The translations under genes were made by a program, and so were the position numbers. Below, piece after piece: positions 44,346 to 55,161 of a DNA stretch of 64,000 bases (positions are counted from its first letter, which is position 1; the number at the start of each line of letters is the position of its first letter). The stretch comes from Ariolimax columbianus (Eukaryota; Mollusca; Gastropoda; Stylommatophora; Arionidae), in the NCBI GenBank assembly GCA_036924085.1, contig JAVGWX010000007.1:72679948-72743947 (forward strand). Direction: 5' to 3'. Under the pieces are notes generated by a model. That model saw nothing but the letters and a program-made list of their open reading frames with translations. It did not search any database and was not told the origin of the DNA.

Positions 44346-44542
44346 TACTCAATCTTACTCATCTATCAATTGGTATCTGACATTTGCAGTTAGAGAAAGC
44401 AAATGGGCGAGCTACGAAGGAAACTGGTCACGTTATCTCAGTGACAATTGAGACAATTCAATCAAGGCTGCACTTTATCTACAACGATAGTCTCTGTCTG
44501 CTACAAGAATATATTTTCATTATCAAATGAGGCTGGTGGGCA

Positions 44543-44563
44543 GGGGGGGGGGGGGGGGGGGGG
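44543..44563. repeat. G21 run
   Basis: An uninterrupted run of 21 G in otherwise ordinary sequence, just outside a LINE fragment. Confidence 0.97.
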
Positions 44564-44575
44564 AGGAGTGGGATC

Positions 44576-44800
44576 ATGAAAACTCAAGTCAAGTGATCTC
44601 ATAACCGGTGAGGTCGTTGGGGCACATAAGAAGACACCCCCACAAACCCACGTCACGTCTCTCTGTCAGCGGCCGCTGCCTGTGCCTCATCTGGTCGAAG
44701 ATTGGTCCGTTCTTTTACGTTGTCCTCTCATTTCTTTTTGCAACGAACTCGTCTCGTCCCCTTTGCATCTTTCTGTGCAGGATCGTGAATTGTTATGATG
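44576..44800 (-). pseudogene. LINE 3'-terminal coding fragment, second copy
   Basis: The reverse complement aligns with 385-600: GAGAGGACAACGTAAAAGAA against GGGAGGACAACATAAAAGAA, AGGCACAGGCAGCGGCCGCT in both, and CCAACGACCTCACCGGTTA in both. Both copies end at about the same point, identifying the family's 3' end. Confidence 0.85.
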
Positions 44801-44973
44801 TATAAAGGGATTATACTCCTGAAAACTCTGGAGATTTAAATATATTATGTTAGCTTCCCTTGAAATGTGCAAATGAAAACGTTGATGTGCAAACATGTAA
44901 TGTACAAACTTTTCAGTTCAGTGTAGCAGCCAAAAACCAAAAGAAAGTTCAAGGTAATTCTTCAGTATTGAAC

Positions 44974-45007
44974 CATGGCCAACTCTAGATATCTAGAGTT
45001 GGCCATG
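44974..45007. repeat. 34-bp perfect palindrome
   Basis: CATGGCCAACTCTAGAT is followed immediately by its exact reverse complement ATCTAGAGTTGGCCATG. There is no spacer and no mismatch. It could form a 17-bp cruciform arm. Confidence 0.97.
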
Positions 45008-45169
45008 ATTGACGCCTTCGAAATGTGGATATAGAAGATTGGGGGTGAAAGGACAATTATTGGCTGTAGTCATGGTTACACAGATGTTTTTTGGTCATAT
45101 AACAGAACATACCTCCTTACTGAAGACCTTACTATATGGTAGGGTGGAAATCAGTCGTTCAAGAGGCAG

Positions 45170-45305
45170 ATACCGTTTTAAGTAGGTGGATAACATCAGG
45201 AGATGGACTGGAAAAAGCATGTCAGAGTTCAGCATTACAGCAGGAGATAGAGTACGCTGGAAATCAATTGCAGTCGATCTTCGGTGCAGATATGGCGTTT
45301 GAGCT
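45170..45305 (+). pseudogene. LINE C-terminal scrap
   Basis: The frame near 45180 reads VDNIRRWTGKSMSEFSITAG and then DRVRWKSIAVDL. This is the W.DNI..WTG.S..E....A.DR..WR pattern of LINE ORF2 C-termini. It may be a third member of the family at 385 and 44576 or a relative. Confidence 0.6.
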
Positions 45306-45579
45306 GAACTGAGTTGTACGGTAAACTCTGTCGATCGGGTGGAAGCATTAGGAACTTGATAGTTTTATGTTGTTTTTGTTTTCCTTTGGAACGAACAGAT
45401 GACTTCCTTGTATCTTGTGACCCTGTCTGTAAGTCGGGTAGCTTTCACATCGGTAGACGTGTGTATGCAGTAACTGGAGTGTGAACCCTATCCCATTGCT
45501 ACGAGACACGAGCACTCTAATCGTTCTGCTGCTCTATCCTATGTAAGCAAATGTGCTGTTAAATAACACGACATCTTTG

Positions 45580-45945
45580 TATGTGTGTGTCTATTAGCGC
45601 TAACATTATTGTGTTCTCATGTGTGTGTGTGTGTGTGTATGTGTGTGTCTGTTAGCGTTAACATTATTGTGTTCTCATGTGTGTGTGTATATATGTGTGT
45701 GTCTATTAGCGTTAACATTATTGTGTTCTCATGTGTGTATGTGTGTGTCTATTAGCGTTAACTTTATTGTGTTCTCATGTGTGTGTGTATCTGTTACCGT
45801 TACATTTATTGTGTTCTCGTGTGTGTGTATGTGTGTGTCTGTTAGCGTTAACTGTATTGTGTTCTCGTCTGTGTGTGTATGTGTGTGTCTGTTAGCTTTA
45901 ACTTTATTGTGTTCGCGTGTGTGTGTACGTGTGTGTATTCTATAG
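45580..45945. repeat. compound GT-rich minisatellite, about 6 units
   Basis: Units of about 50-60 bp combine a GTGTGTGTATGTGTGTGTCT microsatellite core with a conserved TTAGCGTTAACATTATTGTG and TTCTCAT segment. The GT core length varies between units while the spacer is conserved. Confidence 0.92.
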
Positions 45946-46012
45946 TAGATTGTCTTCCCTGTAACATACACAGCAAGGAATGCAGAGAACGGAGCAACGA
46001 GAGAGCAGAGCA

Positions 46013-46700
46013 CGAGGTAAATCAGCTGATAAATGAGAACACACAGGAGTGACGCTATCATATACACCGACGGATCAGTCGTGCGCAGTCGAACATCAGA
46101 CTGGGGTTTCTCGGCTACAGTGAGAGGAGAGGTCGTTGTCGAGCGCAGTCGGGCATACATGTCAACAACCTTCAGTATGAGAATGGGGGCGGAAGCAGTG
46201 ATCTCAGCACTGAAATGGATATCTGAGATATCTATAACAAAGGCAATCATCGTGACAGACGTATTTCAGAAAGTACAGAAGGGATGGCTCAGGTACGAGT
46301 ATATTGCTGCTGTTGAGGCCTCAAAACATCTAGGCGTTGGCCTGGGTCTGCTGTTCTGCTCATGCCAGGTTTCAGGGCAATGAAAGAGCTGGCATCTTGA
46401 CTTCACAAGCTTCCATCATGGGCACATTAGTGATGGATAGAAGTGACATTTTGAAATCAATGACCGCCTGCTGGATGAGGACACCGCAATGGATGACGCA
46501 GAAATCCACAGACTGCAAAGTTTCGACATTAAACGAGGGTCGAGCGGAGGTGGGGCGCATGAGAGGACGGCGCAGGAGAGTGTACAACCAGCGAGCTACA
46601 GGGACCATCAACACCCATACATTACGCCATTTGATGAGAGAGACTGAGCACCTATGGGTATGCCCAGAGTGCAGTGACATCGATTCTTAGAAACAGAAAC
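46013..46700 (+). pseudogene. LINE RNase H domain and 3' end
   Basis: The first frame (46033-46383) reads IIYTDGSVVRS (first catalytic Asp), a WGFSATVRGEVVVERSRAYM stretch, MGAEAVISALKW (catalytic Glu) and IIVTDVFQKVQKGW (second Asp). A frameshift falls at the expected PGHAGxxGNERAD motif: the second frame (46337-46690) holds SCQ-equivalent HARFQGNERAG, then MDRSDILKSM, RRRRVYNQRATGTINTHTLR and HLMRETEHLWVCPECSD, a terminal Cys-containing block. RNase H followed by this C-terminus belongs to a non-LTR element. Relatives lie at 24087-24780 and 25105. The frameshift inactivates it. Confidence 0.85.
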
Positions 46701-47284
46701 AAAATACATAGCATAACAGTAAACAATAAATACGTCGATTTGCTGAGGTCAACCTGAGTGATTCATAGGGCGTAGTAATATTGGATTACGTCAATAATAA
46801 TCTTTCCCAGTTACTTAACGTCAACTGATATGGACACTAGTTAAATAATTATAAATATCAGATGAGATAACTAACAAATTGTTAATGACTGAATATTTAA
46901 TGACTAAAAAACTAAAAAACGTTTTGTTGCATTTTATTTGATTTTAAACAAAATATTCAGTACACATTCGGACTAATAATATTAACTTAATGCACAACAA
47001 CATTGATTCCATAGTTGACCAAACATTCACATAAAAATACTGGAAGTAGAACAACGATCGTCTCATGCAAATCACACAAGTTAAAAGTGCGAGTCGTGTA
47101 CGTACTGTAGCCTGTCATACATGGGATTCCTGACGGATACATTGTGTAAAGCTAATCTGAAGTCCGAACATTGGTAACCACTACAGGGTCTTCGTCAGAT
47201 TACGAAGTAGAGTGAGTTTATATACGATATATTTGTGTAGATTGTTTCTGAAGATCTTATGGTATAATTAGCCATAACCTGTTG
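46701..47284. other. unassigned interval
   Basis: AT-rich, with no family recognised. Confidence 0.4.
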
Positions 47285-47660
47285 AGACTTAAGGTCTTAC
47301 ACATGCTGAACCAGCGGCGTATCCTGGGCATCCGATGGCATGACTACATCTGCAACGTGTAGGTCTACTAAAACAGGCCTCTACTCAATCTCGGAAACCC
47401 TGGACAGTCTCCGAGTTTCTTTGTTCAGTCGTGTCGTACGGATGGGCCAGGAAACTCTGGACAGCCTCCGAGTTTCTTTGTTCAGTCGTGTCGTACGGAT
47501 GGGCCAGGAAAGCCCTGCCCACAAGACACTTCACGTCGTTTCTCGGTGCCAAAAGTCTTCCTCCGATCGTCTGAAGGCGCAGAAAAGGCCGTCGCCGCAC
47601 AGTGTGACTCCAGTAGATAGCACCCTCCACCTTCGCTCTGGAGCCGTGCCACATCATTGG
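47285..47660 (+). pseudogene. LINE C-terminal relic with an in-frame 57-bp duplication
   Basis: It reads MLNQRRILGIRWHDYI and then TLDSLRVSLFSRVVRMGQE twice in succession, followed by SPAHKTLHVVS. This fits the QR.LR.I.GI.W.D...N..V...TG..S......RLRWFGHVVRM region downstream of the RT. The duplicated 57 bp (47397-47453 and 47454-47510) differ at only two positions. Confidence 0.75.
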
Positions 47661-48239
47661 GTCACAGATCTGACCGATAGAAATGTCTTATTATTTTTAT
47701 TATTAGCAGAACCGGCATCATTGCACTCCGTGTAGATCTATAGGGTTTCATCTCTGTTATCAGATCCAGAGAGCGAAGGATGTGGATACATACGGTTCCT
47801 GAAACTCGATGGTTGTACACCTCTTGGTCCGTCCTTGCCGGCTAACGTGTCTATTGAATCCATGTTTGTTTGAAATTGTCCTATTTGAGTCTCCCTAATT
47901 TAAATCTCGTGCAGTGTGTCTTGCGGTTTGAAATCGTCTCACCTATGTCCGGCTAATTTTAAGACTCGTGCAGTGCGTCTCGCTGATTCATTTTGTGTAG
48001 TGTCATTGGTTGGATTCAGAATGCATTCATATCGCTCTGTATATAAATTTATTCCTACTACTTTGAATTTTTAACTCCTAAAACGTTGTGTCAACTGTAA
48101 AATTGTGTGCATGAGAAAAATCTGAATATTTGTGACTTGGAATTTGCTAATCTGTTTATGTCATTGAAGTGGTGAAAATAAACGTAACATATTATATAAT
48201 TCCACATTTTTGCATTCTAGAGATTGCTTACGTCTCGTT
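47661..48239. other. unassigned interval
   Basis: A pair of similar phrases (TTTAAATCTCGTGCAGTGTG near 47901 and TTTTAAGACTCGTGCAGTGC near 47957) suggests a short old duplication. I see nothing else. Confidence 0.4.
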
Positions 48240-48240
48240 C

Positions 48241-48246
48241 TTCTTC

Positions 48247-48290
<44 letters not shown>
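48241..48290. repeat. (TTA)n microsatellite with TTC lead
   Basis: About 50 bp. It occupies the tail position of the adjoining reversed SINE-A fragment and so may be that element's simple-repeat tail. Confidence 0.92.
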
Positions 48291-48291
<1 letters not shown>

Positions 48292-48440
48292 TGCGTTCGT
48301 TGTCAATCACACGCTACCAAGTGGTGAACAGGATTTTGTAAGAATCAGGATTTAGTCCGGAGAACGGAGTGCGTTGTGCCGCTAGTTTACAGCTTGACTG
48401 CCATACAAGCACCTTTCGGTCCGACACATCCATCTTCAGC
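48291..48440 (-). repeat. SINE-A, 3' part, diverged
   Basis: CTGCGTTCGTTGTCAATCAC, GAACGGAGTGCGTTGTGCCG, AGTTTACAGCTTGACTGCCA and GCACCTTTCGGTCCGACACA match the reversed SINE-A body. It is truncated on the head side. Confidence 0.75.
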
Positions 48441-48632
48441 TGGATTTACTTCTAAACCACAATAACATCATACAGCCTATGATTGGTATCTGCATGCACC
48501 GGCCCCCTTTTTCTTTATATATAACGCCTCATCCGGGACATTTGAACTTACGACATAGCCCGACTTACGTACTATCGACTTACGTCCGTCCATTTTTTAA
48601 TGGCCCAATTTGTCGAGCTACATCCACCTACT

Positions 48633-48842
48633 CGAGTAACATTCGAACACCATGTAAGGTCTGATCTCGGGTAACATTCTAACACCATGTAAGGTCTGAT
48701 CTCGAGTAACACTCTAACACCATGTAAGGTTCGATCTCGAGTAACATTCTAACACCATGTAAGGTATGATCTCGAGTAACATTCTAACACCATGTAAGGT
48801 TTGATCTCGAGTAACATTCTAACACCATGTAAGGTCTGATCG
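48633..48842. repeat. 35-bp tandem repeat, 6 copies
   Basis: The unit is GAGTAACATTCTAACACCAT followed by GTAAGGTCTGATCTC. Copies are nearly identical. Confidence 0.95.
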
Positions 48843-49577
48843 ACTTTAATCCAAACAATCTCTAGTATGATGTATTGTCCTCAGTTTGGTGCAAGCGCGA
48901 TTCAGTTCGTTTCGTATGTCTATTTGTGAATATTGGTAAAAAAAAAACATGAAAAAAATTGTAAAAGTTGATTAAGGTTGAGTTTAATCAAAATTGTAAA
49001 ATGGGTATGGTGAGATACCGCACCGAGAAGAGAACACAAACAAAACCTACGTAACGGCCAATAGGCCTTCATCAGTGACAACAATACTGAACTAACAAAT
49101 CAACATACAAGGGAAAAAGGGTCAACTTATCTGTTAGTAGACCCAGTCTGTCTAAGAGACCGGTTGGGTCAGATGCTTGACTGAATATGAAGGGGAGCGA
49201 TCAAACAAGGTGGCAAGGAGAGTGTAAGAAGTGAGGGTGGAATGCGCCAGATAAACCAGTTCTGGCCAAATATGGAAACGGCCAAATAGTGGCCCAGGTG
49301 GGAGAACAAACAGAAGGTGATATAAGCCGGGAGGGGATGAGATTAATATAGGAGGGGATGGGAGAACTGATAGAAGAAGGGGTGGGGCAAAGGAAGACAA
49401 AAAAATAGATTGAGGCCAGTATGAGGTTTTAAGAAAAGGTATGGAAGATATTAATGCCATGCGATTGGAGGCAATCCATGCTGGAGATGTCTATTCTCAA
49501 AGGCGAATCGATGACGATCGTCAGAGAAGCAAGAAACTAGACTAGTGACACTAACGTCAGTCTTACCCCGGTGTTCA
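48843..49577. other. unassigned interval
   Basis: The 102-codon minus frame at 49152-49460 has no domain I recognise; the strand is purine-rich. A phrase near 49050-49080 (AACGGCCAATAGGCCTTCAT) resembles the 3' region of some retroelements, but it is too short to call. Confidence 0.35.
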
Positions 49578-49806
49578 GAACGAAGCAGTAAAAAATATAT
49601 ATTAGTGATGTAGTGGATGCAACGTTTTACAGGAGAACATCAGGAAGAAGGACGAGAGGTAGGCCGAGGAAAAGGTGGATAGACAGTGTAAACGAGACTT
49701 GCCGTAAAGTGGGCATAAGTGTCACTTGTGAGCCACGAGAGAGGCGATAAACAAATACATACCACGACACTGGGCTACAACCCGGTAGAAAGTTATACGA
49801 CGAATT
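49578..49806 (+). pseudogene. LINE 3' end, twin 1
   Basis: It encodes RTSGRRTRGRPRKRWIDSVN then ETCRKVGISVT, the GRPRKRW.D C-terminal signature of LINE ORF2. It ends at GGTAGAAAGTTATACGACGA. The twin at 51423-51652 is nearly identical over about 225 bp. Confidence 0.8.
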
Positions 49807-51422
49807 TATGTGAATATTACACTGTCTATTACTTTTATTGTGTTGGTATGTGCCGAACGGCACTATTAATTCTCGTTATTATGTCCAATTATAAGTCAAT
49901 GTGCACAATCAGAAATCAAATGTTGGACTTAGTCCAAAAGTCATTTAGTACGTTTTTGGTCGTTGTACTAAAATAGAAACTAAACGTCGGTATAAGTACC
50001 AAAACAGAATCCAAATATGTTTTGTGCTGACAACATTGTCACATTTACATCTAAAGCGTCATTTAGTATTAAATAAAGTGGGGGTTTTTTAATTGACTTT
50101 TAAAATATTTTCAAGATATATTAAAGCTTTCTATGGAAGGACAATTCGACACCGAGAAATCAATCTAGCGCCTTTCTTTCTAAACATTAGAAGAGATAAC
50201 ACGTGCCCTCTAAACCTGTCGTTTGGGCGATATTAGCTAAAATCCACGCACTTTCACAATGCACACTAAATATATAAGGACAGCAAATTCAGAAATATCT
50301 ATATGATCGCAACAGTGGACAATTTTTTAATCCTCATGTCGTTGGTTCGAATCAGAGTTTTAACAATATTTTTTTCCAACGTCGTATGATAAAAAATTTT
50401 CATTTTTTAAATTTTATTTTCATTAACATCTTAAGACGTCCTTCATCATTAAAGGGCTAAATACTAGTTAAAATATCAAACACTGCATATTAATAGTGTG
50501 TACTCTATTGTCATAACAGAAAAATGTTACAAGAAACGTCATACGGTCGATATGTCTTTAAAATAAATATATGCAGTATATTTCGTGATTAGTCCAGGCC
50601 AAAATGTATACTGCACTATTTTAAACTGTATATAGCTTGTCTATTTTACGTATACTTATTTGACCTATACAGTGATATAAAGTGGTCAGTATACTTACTC
50701 TGTTTGTCCAACCAGTGTCCACTGATCAGTACGTTTACTCTGTTTGTCCAACCAGTGTCCACTGATCAGTTCACTTACTCTATTTGTCCATCCAGTGTCT
50801 ACTAATCTGTATACCAACTCTGTTTGTCCAACCTGTATACTTATTCAATTTCGCAATTGTATTTCTAGTGATAAGTATGCTTATCATCTATTGACGAGTT
50901 AGGCCGTCACTGTTTCTTTCGAATAAAAATATTGCATTTATATTCAGTACGTTTATGATGATTGTATTGGAGGACATGAATTAAAATGAAAAAAAGAAAA
51001 TGGCCCACTTACGTCATTTTCCCAGTTACGTCATGCCTGTGAAACTAAATAGGACGTAATTTCAAAATGCCCATGTGCGCTATATCATTGCAGCGAACAG
51101 CAGAATGACAAGAAAAGTAGATCAACATAAGACCTACTTTTCAAAATTCTATGTCTCCTATGCAGGAATGTCATATGCATCCCATTATATAACTCCCTGA
51201 GCATGAAATGATAGTACGACGTGATAACAGCTACAGGTAAAAAGGTTGTTTCAGGATACACTTGTTTCCAGTATTGCAGGTATTCTAAAATGTGTATTAT
51301 TGCAATAGAGACTCAAAAGAAAGGTATGAGGTAAATAATAGTTTATAAGGTTTAGACATACGTGAGAATGAAGCGTTGTCATTCAGTACCACAAAGACAG
51401 AACAGGGTTAACCAAGAACAAT
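49807..51422. other. interval between the LINE twins
   Basis: AT-rich with no genes recognised. It includes the 40-bp tandem array at 50690-50846 and a B-box-like GTTGGTTCGAATCAG at about 50342. Confidence 0.45.
50690..50846. repeat. 40-bp tandem repeat, about 3.8 copies
   Basis: The unit is TACTCTGTTTGTCCAACCAG followed by TGTCCACTGATCAGTACGTT. The last copy is diverged. Confidence 0.9.
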
Positions 51423-51652
51423 GGACGAAGCAGTAGAAGATATATATTAGTGATGTAGTGGATGCAACGTTTTACAGGAGAACATCAGGAAGAAGGACGA
51501 GAGGTAGGCCGAGAAAAAAGGTGGATAGACAGTGTAAACGAGACCTGCCGTAAAGTGGGCATAAGTGTCACTTGAGCCACGAGAGAGGCGATAAACAAAT
51601 ACATACCACGACACTGGGCTACAACCCGGTAGAAAGTTTTTCGACGAATGAA
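51423..51652 (+). pseudogene. LINE 3' end, twin 2
   Basis: It has the same sequence as 49578-49806 with a handful of differences (GGCCGAGAAAAAAGGTGG against GGCCGAGGAAAAGGTGG; ACTTGAGCCACG against ACTTGTGAGCCACG). It is in the same orientation and starts at about the same point. After the shared end it continues with GAAGAAGAAAATG. Confidence 0.8.
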
Positions 51653-53527
51653 GAAGAAAATGTAGCAGACCCCTCAAAGATGAACAAGATAAGAAGTTAT
51701 TTGATGAAATATACGTGTTGGATTAAACAATATCAACATTCAGTAATTTCAATGAGGAAACACATCAGAAGCAGTGGTAAAAACAATGAAACATCTAAGA
51801 GAAATCATGCATAAATTACATCCTGGGACAGAGAAAGAAAAGATGCTTAATTACTCAACTTCTTTTCCCGTTGGAACATTTTTGGAAAATTGTTTACTTT
51901 TAAACCTATCTCTTTCTAGTTTTAAGTTTCGGTAAATAGTTGTTAATTTTCATTTAATGATGTGATGAAACAGCCAACATGCAGGTAAGGGCACAAAGGT
52001 ACATCGGTCTGTACTTGTACAGAATAGCATGAAATGTATGTCAAACATAAAACCCCAACTTGTCACAAATACTTGTATAGGCAGCTTGCTATTTGTACAC
52101 AGAATCAGCTGATTAGACTATTTATTAGTACATTATGTGTCGGTCCGACCTGTTTAACCCACATACAATATTTATCATTATTGTCATCATCATCCGCATC
52201 TGTCCTTTAACGCTCCTGCGTGAACACGGATGTATAACTACAGCTGCGTTTCTTACAGGAAGCCTGTGACAATACCATAACGTGCTTTTGCTGTGGATGT
52301 TTTTTGTGGCATTGTGTTAATGGTAAGGTTGTCTGCCCTTACTTAGTCTAATTTCCAAACGCATAGCACGGTTCAGCGGTACTATTCTGTCTCCTACTGT
52401 AAAGTGTCCAGTGGTCCACTCAGGGTCAAATGGTGAGGATGAGGTGGGGGTGGGGTGACGGAAGCGGGATGGAGCTTCGCGACCAGCATAATTCAAATAT
52501 AAATTATCACTTGACAACCAAGCTCTGTGTGTATGAATACAATAAAAGACAGATTGAAGTGGGAAAATACATGAGAAATATCAATTATTGCAGAAATATA
52601 CAAAATATTTTCTTTCATTTTATTTTAACTTATTTTGTTTTTTCACATTGTTTTGCCTTGTCACTTAAAAATATCTTTTATCTTTTCAGTTAATCGATTC
52701 TTTGTTTTATCACTCAACTAATTCTTTACATGAACAGTTCTTTGTTCTTGTCCTTAATTATATATTTGCTGTTTATACCATTCTTCTATGACCAAATCAC
52801 TAAAACAATACTGTCCAGGATATAAGAATCAGTTAGAAAAATGCAGTATTTCACTAATATTTCATGTTGGACAAATGAAAACAATATGCTAGTAACCCAA
52901 TAAAAATATAAATGTTTATATAGAATTAATACCAAAAGGGTGAATGTTTGACAAAATACACAAAATAAATTCAATATTTTAAAAACCAAATTTGATTGAG
53001 AAAAATGGGAAACCAGTTGGGCATGCCACCTCATGCCTACTCAGGCAGTTGAGTGTTTGAGACAAGAAAACGGGGCAATAAAAGACTATCACTTCTAAAC
53101 CTGGGCTTCTGTAACATAGGTCCAAAACATCAACATTTCTGATATGATGAACGTTCGGGGACTTGTTTCTGAAGAAGGAGCAAAATGAAATGCACAAATA
53201 TGAAACAATTAACATATCAATTACTTTGACAAAGATAAGTATGCTTAAGAAGCCATGGATTGAACTACATGCATTACCACTTGTTTTGTTTTTTCTCCAA
53301 GGGGATTGCATTCTGCCTTGTTCTCTTACCAAAACTAGCTTTTGTTAATTATTTTGACTATAGTACCTAAGTCATGATGTGACAATTGTAAAAGAAGAAA
53401 CAGATAAACATGTTCATTACAGGCTCGCTCATATATTAAGGGGGCGTGGGGGAGGGGTGTAGGATAGAATCTCAGATCTCAGTGGAAAGCAGAAGTTTTC
53501 TTTCCACTTGCTAATGCACAAATAAAA
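51653..53527. other. unassigned interval
   Basis: No gene or repeat family is recognised. Several hydrophobic minus-strand frames near 52.8-53.3 kb fall in A-rich sequence and have no motif. Confidence 0.4.
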
Positions 53528-53534
53528 GAGCATA

Positions 53535-53615
53535 CTGGTTTTCATAGTTAGAGTGCTTGCTTTCTGACTGTAAAGTAACCAGGTTTATTCTCTGGCCGTG
53601 ACACCCTCTATTCTA
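53535..53615 (+). repeat. tRNA-like sequence
   Basis: CATAGTTAGAGTGCTTGCTT (A-box region), a GCTTTCTGACTGTAAAGTAA stretch and AACCAGGTTTATTCTCTGG (a decayed B box) follow tRNA order. It is probably an old SINE head. Confidence 0.35.
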
Positions 53616-53890
53616 CGCAGCCTAACATTGTGCCATACTCACAGTCCGAAAAGGCAAGGCTGTAGGAAAGACATTTGGTCATTCGATCTCAGATAAAGCT
53701 GGACCTAATAACAAGAGGTTACTAACACGCCATCCCCAACGACAAAGTCTATTTTGGAACCACCTTTACCTTTTCTAATACAAAAACAACTGATAACAAG
53801 TTAGAACTATCGTTACAATATGTGAAATAATCTATCGTTTATAATACGCGCAATAACATTGGATTAGGGTATCACATTCTTATTTCATTC

Positions 53891-54053
53891 GGGATCAAGA
53901 TGCTGAGCAGCGCATGAGCTGCAGTGGTCAGCGACTCATAGCTGACTGCTAGCGTCAGGGCCATCGAACAAAAGCTGCCAAGACCCTTCTACACCTCCAC
54001 GCGGTGATCCTGGATAACAGGCTGCAGCAGGGCAGACTGGCTAAGGAGAAGGG
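53891..54053 (+). repeat. SINE-A copy, 5' half only
   Basis: It starts at the family's exact 5' end (GGGATCAAGATGCTGAGCAG) and stops after CTAAGGAGAAGGGA. The core and tail are missing. Loss of the 3' part is atypical for a retroposed copy. Confidence 0.88.
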
Positions 54054-54901
54054 ACACATCACATCCATGCTGGAAAACACCATTTAGGGTTCGCGTTCGA
54101 CTACATTGATATTCGTTTGACATAGTTTACTCTTCTCATTTGTGCTGTTTCGGTTTGTTCAGCACTTGATAAAAGCCTGCATGTGTTTTAGACTGGTGGA
54201 AACTTTGACTTGTGTCTGTTACTAATCTGGTTGTAAAACTATATTTAAAACTTGTTCAGTCTGGACATGTTCAAAGATTTGATTGTTTGGGGTCTTAGTA
54301 ACTCAGCATTCCAAGGAAACCATCCCGTTTTAAATCAATATAACCAAATTCCAAACAGATAACCAAACCATTATTATATAGTTTAACTTTCCGCTGAACT
54401 TCAACATGTGTTTCCACTTTTGTTTTTGTAGTTTAAATGTTCAGATGCATTTTATGACTCGAACATTGTATGTCAGATTTGATAAAGTAAAGGATTTAAC
54501 AGCAAACGGTAAAGTATGTTTTGAAAATACAATATATACAAAAATAAAACATTGATCAAGCCTCAAGTCAAAGGGAAGCAACGATTATATTATCTTACAC
54601 ACAAAAAAAAGGACAAAACTGCACAGCTTCGCACGCTTTATGGATACTATAAAACGGATTCTGATAGGAAGTGTTCGGATACATGATAAGAACATGGGTT
54701 TATGTGGATGCAAACAAAATTGATTGCAAAATGCTTCTTATGCTTGAACATCTGCAGCTATGTTTGGGACACCAGCGACGCTTTACCATTTCCGATTTCA
54801 TAGAAATATAATGTAAGGCATTATAACAATTTAAAAATTGACGATAATTAAATAAAACAAAAATTATAACAAACTAAGACGTTTATGTTTTTATATTCCA
54901 G
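54054..54901. other. unassigned interval upstream of a candidate exon
   Basis: Nothing is recognised except the splice-acceptor-like end at 54878-54901 (ACGTTTATGTTTTTATATTC then CAG). Confidence 0.4.
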
Positions 54902-55161
54902 CTGCCAAAACCTCTTTCCTAAAGTCAGTAAGAGTCAATAGAGCAGTAGCTTCTATTAGTCCCATGTTCTACTTCCTGAATAGTCCTTTCAACATAAGGC
55001 TGAAGGTGATTGTAATAAATGCCAAGAAAATTGACTATACGGAAAACGAAGGATTACGTCTTTGCCAGAATACTATTGGCGCAATAGATGCATCCTCTGT
55101 ATCTTCCCACCCCTACAGCTGTTCGGGTGTAGGAGAGTTAGATGAGAATATCAAATTCTAG
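54902..55161 (+). CDS. candidate 3'-terminal exon (hypothetical)
   Basis: A strong acceptor-like sequence (a TTTATGTTTTTATATTCCAG tract ending at 54901, with an ACTAAG branch-like site about 27 bases upstream) is followed by a continuous frame. It starts in phase after two bases (GCC AAA ACC...) and runs to TAG at 55159-55161, about 85 residues. The predicted peptide has a balanced composition, including VRVNRAVASISPMFYFLN, KVIVINAKKIDYTENEGLRL and SSHPYSCSGVGELDENIKF. No known domain is recognised. An AATAAA lies at 55419-55424, at a plausible 3' UTR distance. None of it matches repeats elsewhere in the window. It could still be a chance ORF; an upstream exon cannot be located. Confidence 0.3.

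Noticed and set aside
45619..46250. Cys-Val rich plus-strand frame and a 173-codon minus-strand frame
   Set aside because: The first is the GT-rich compound array. The second is the antisense of the RNase H fragment and the array.
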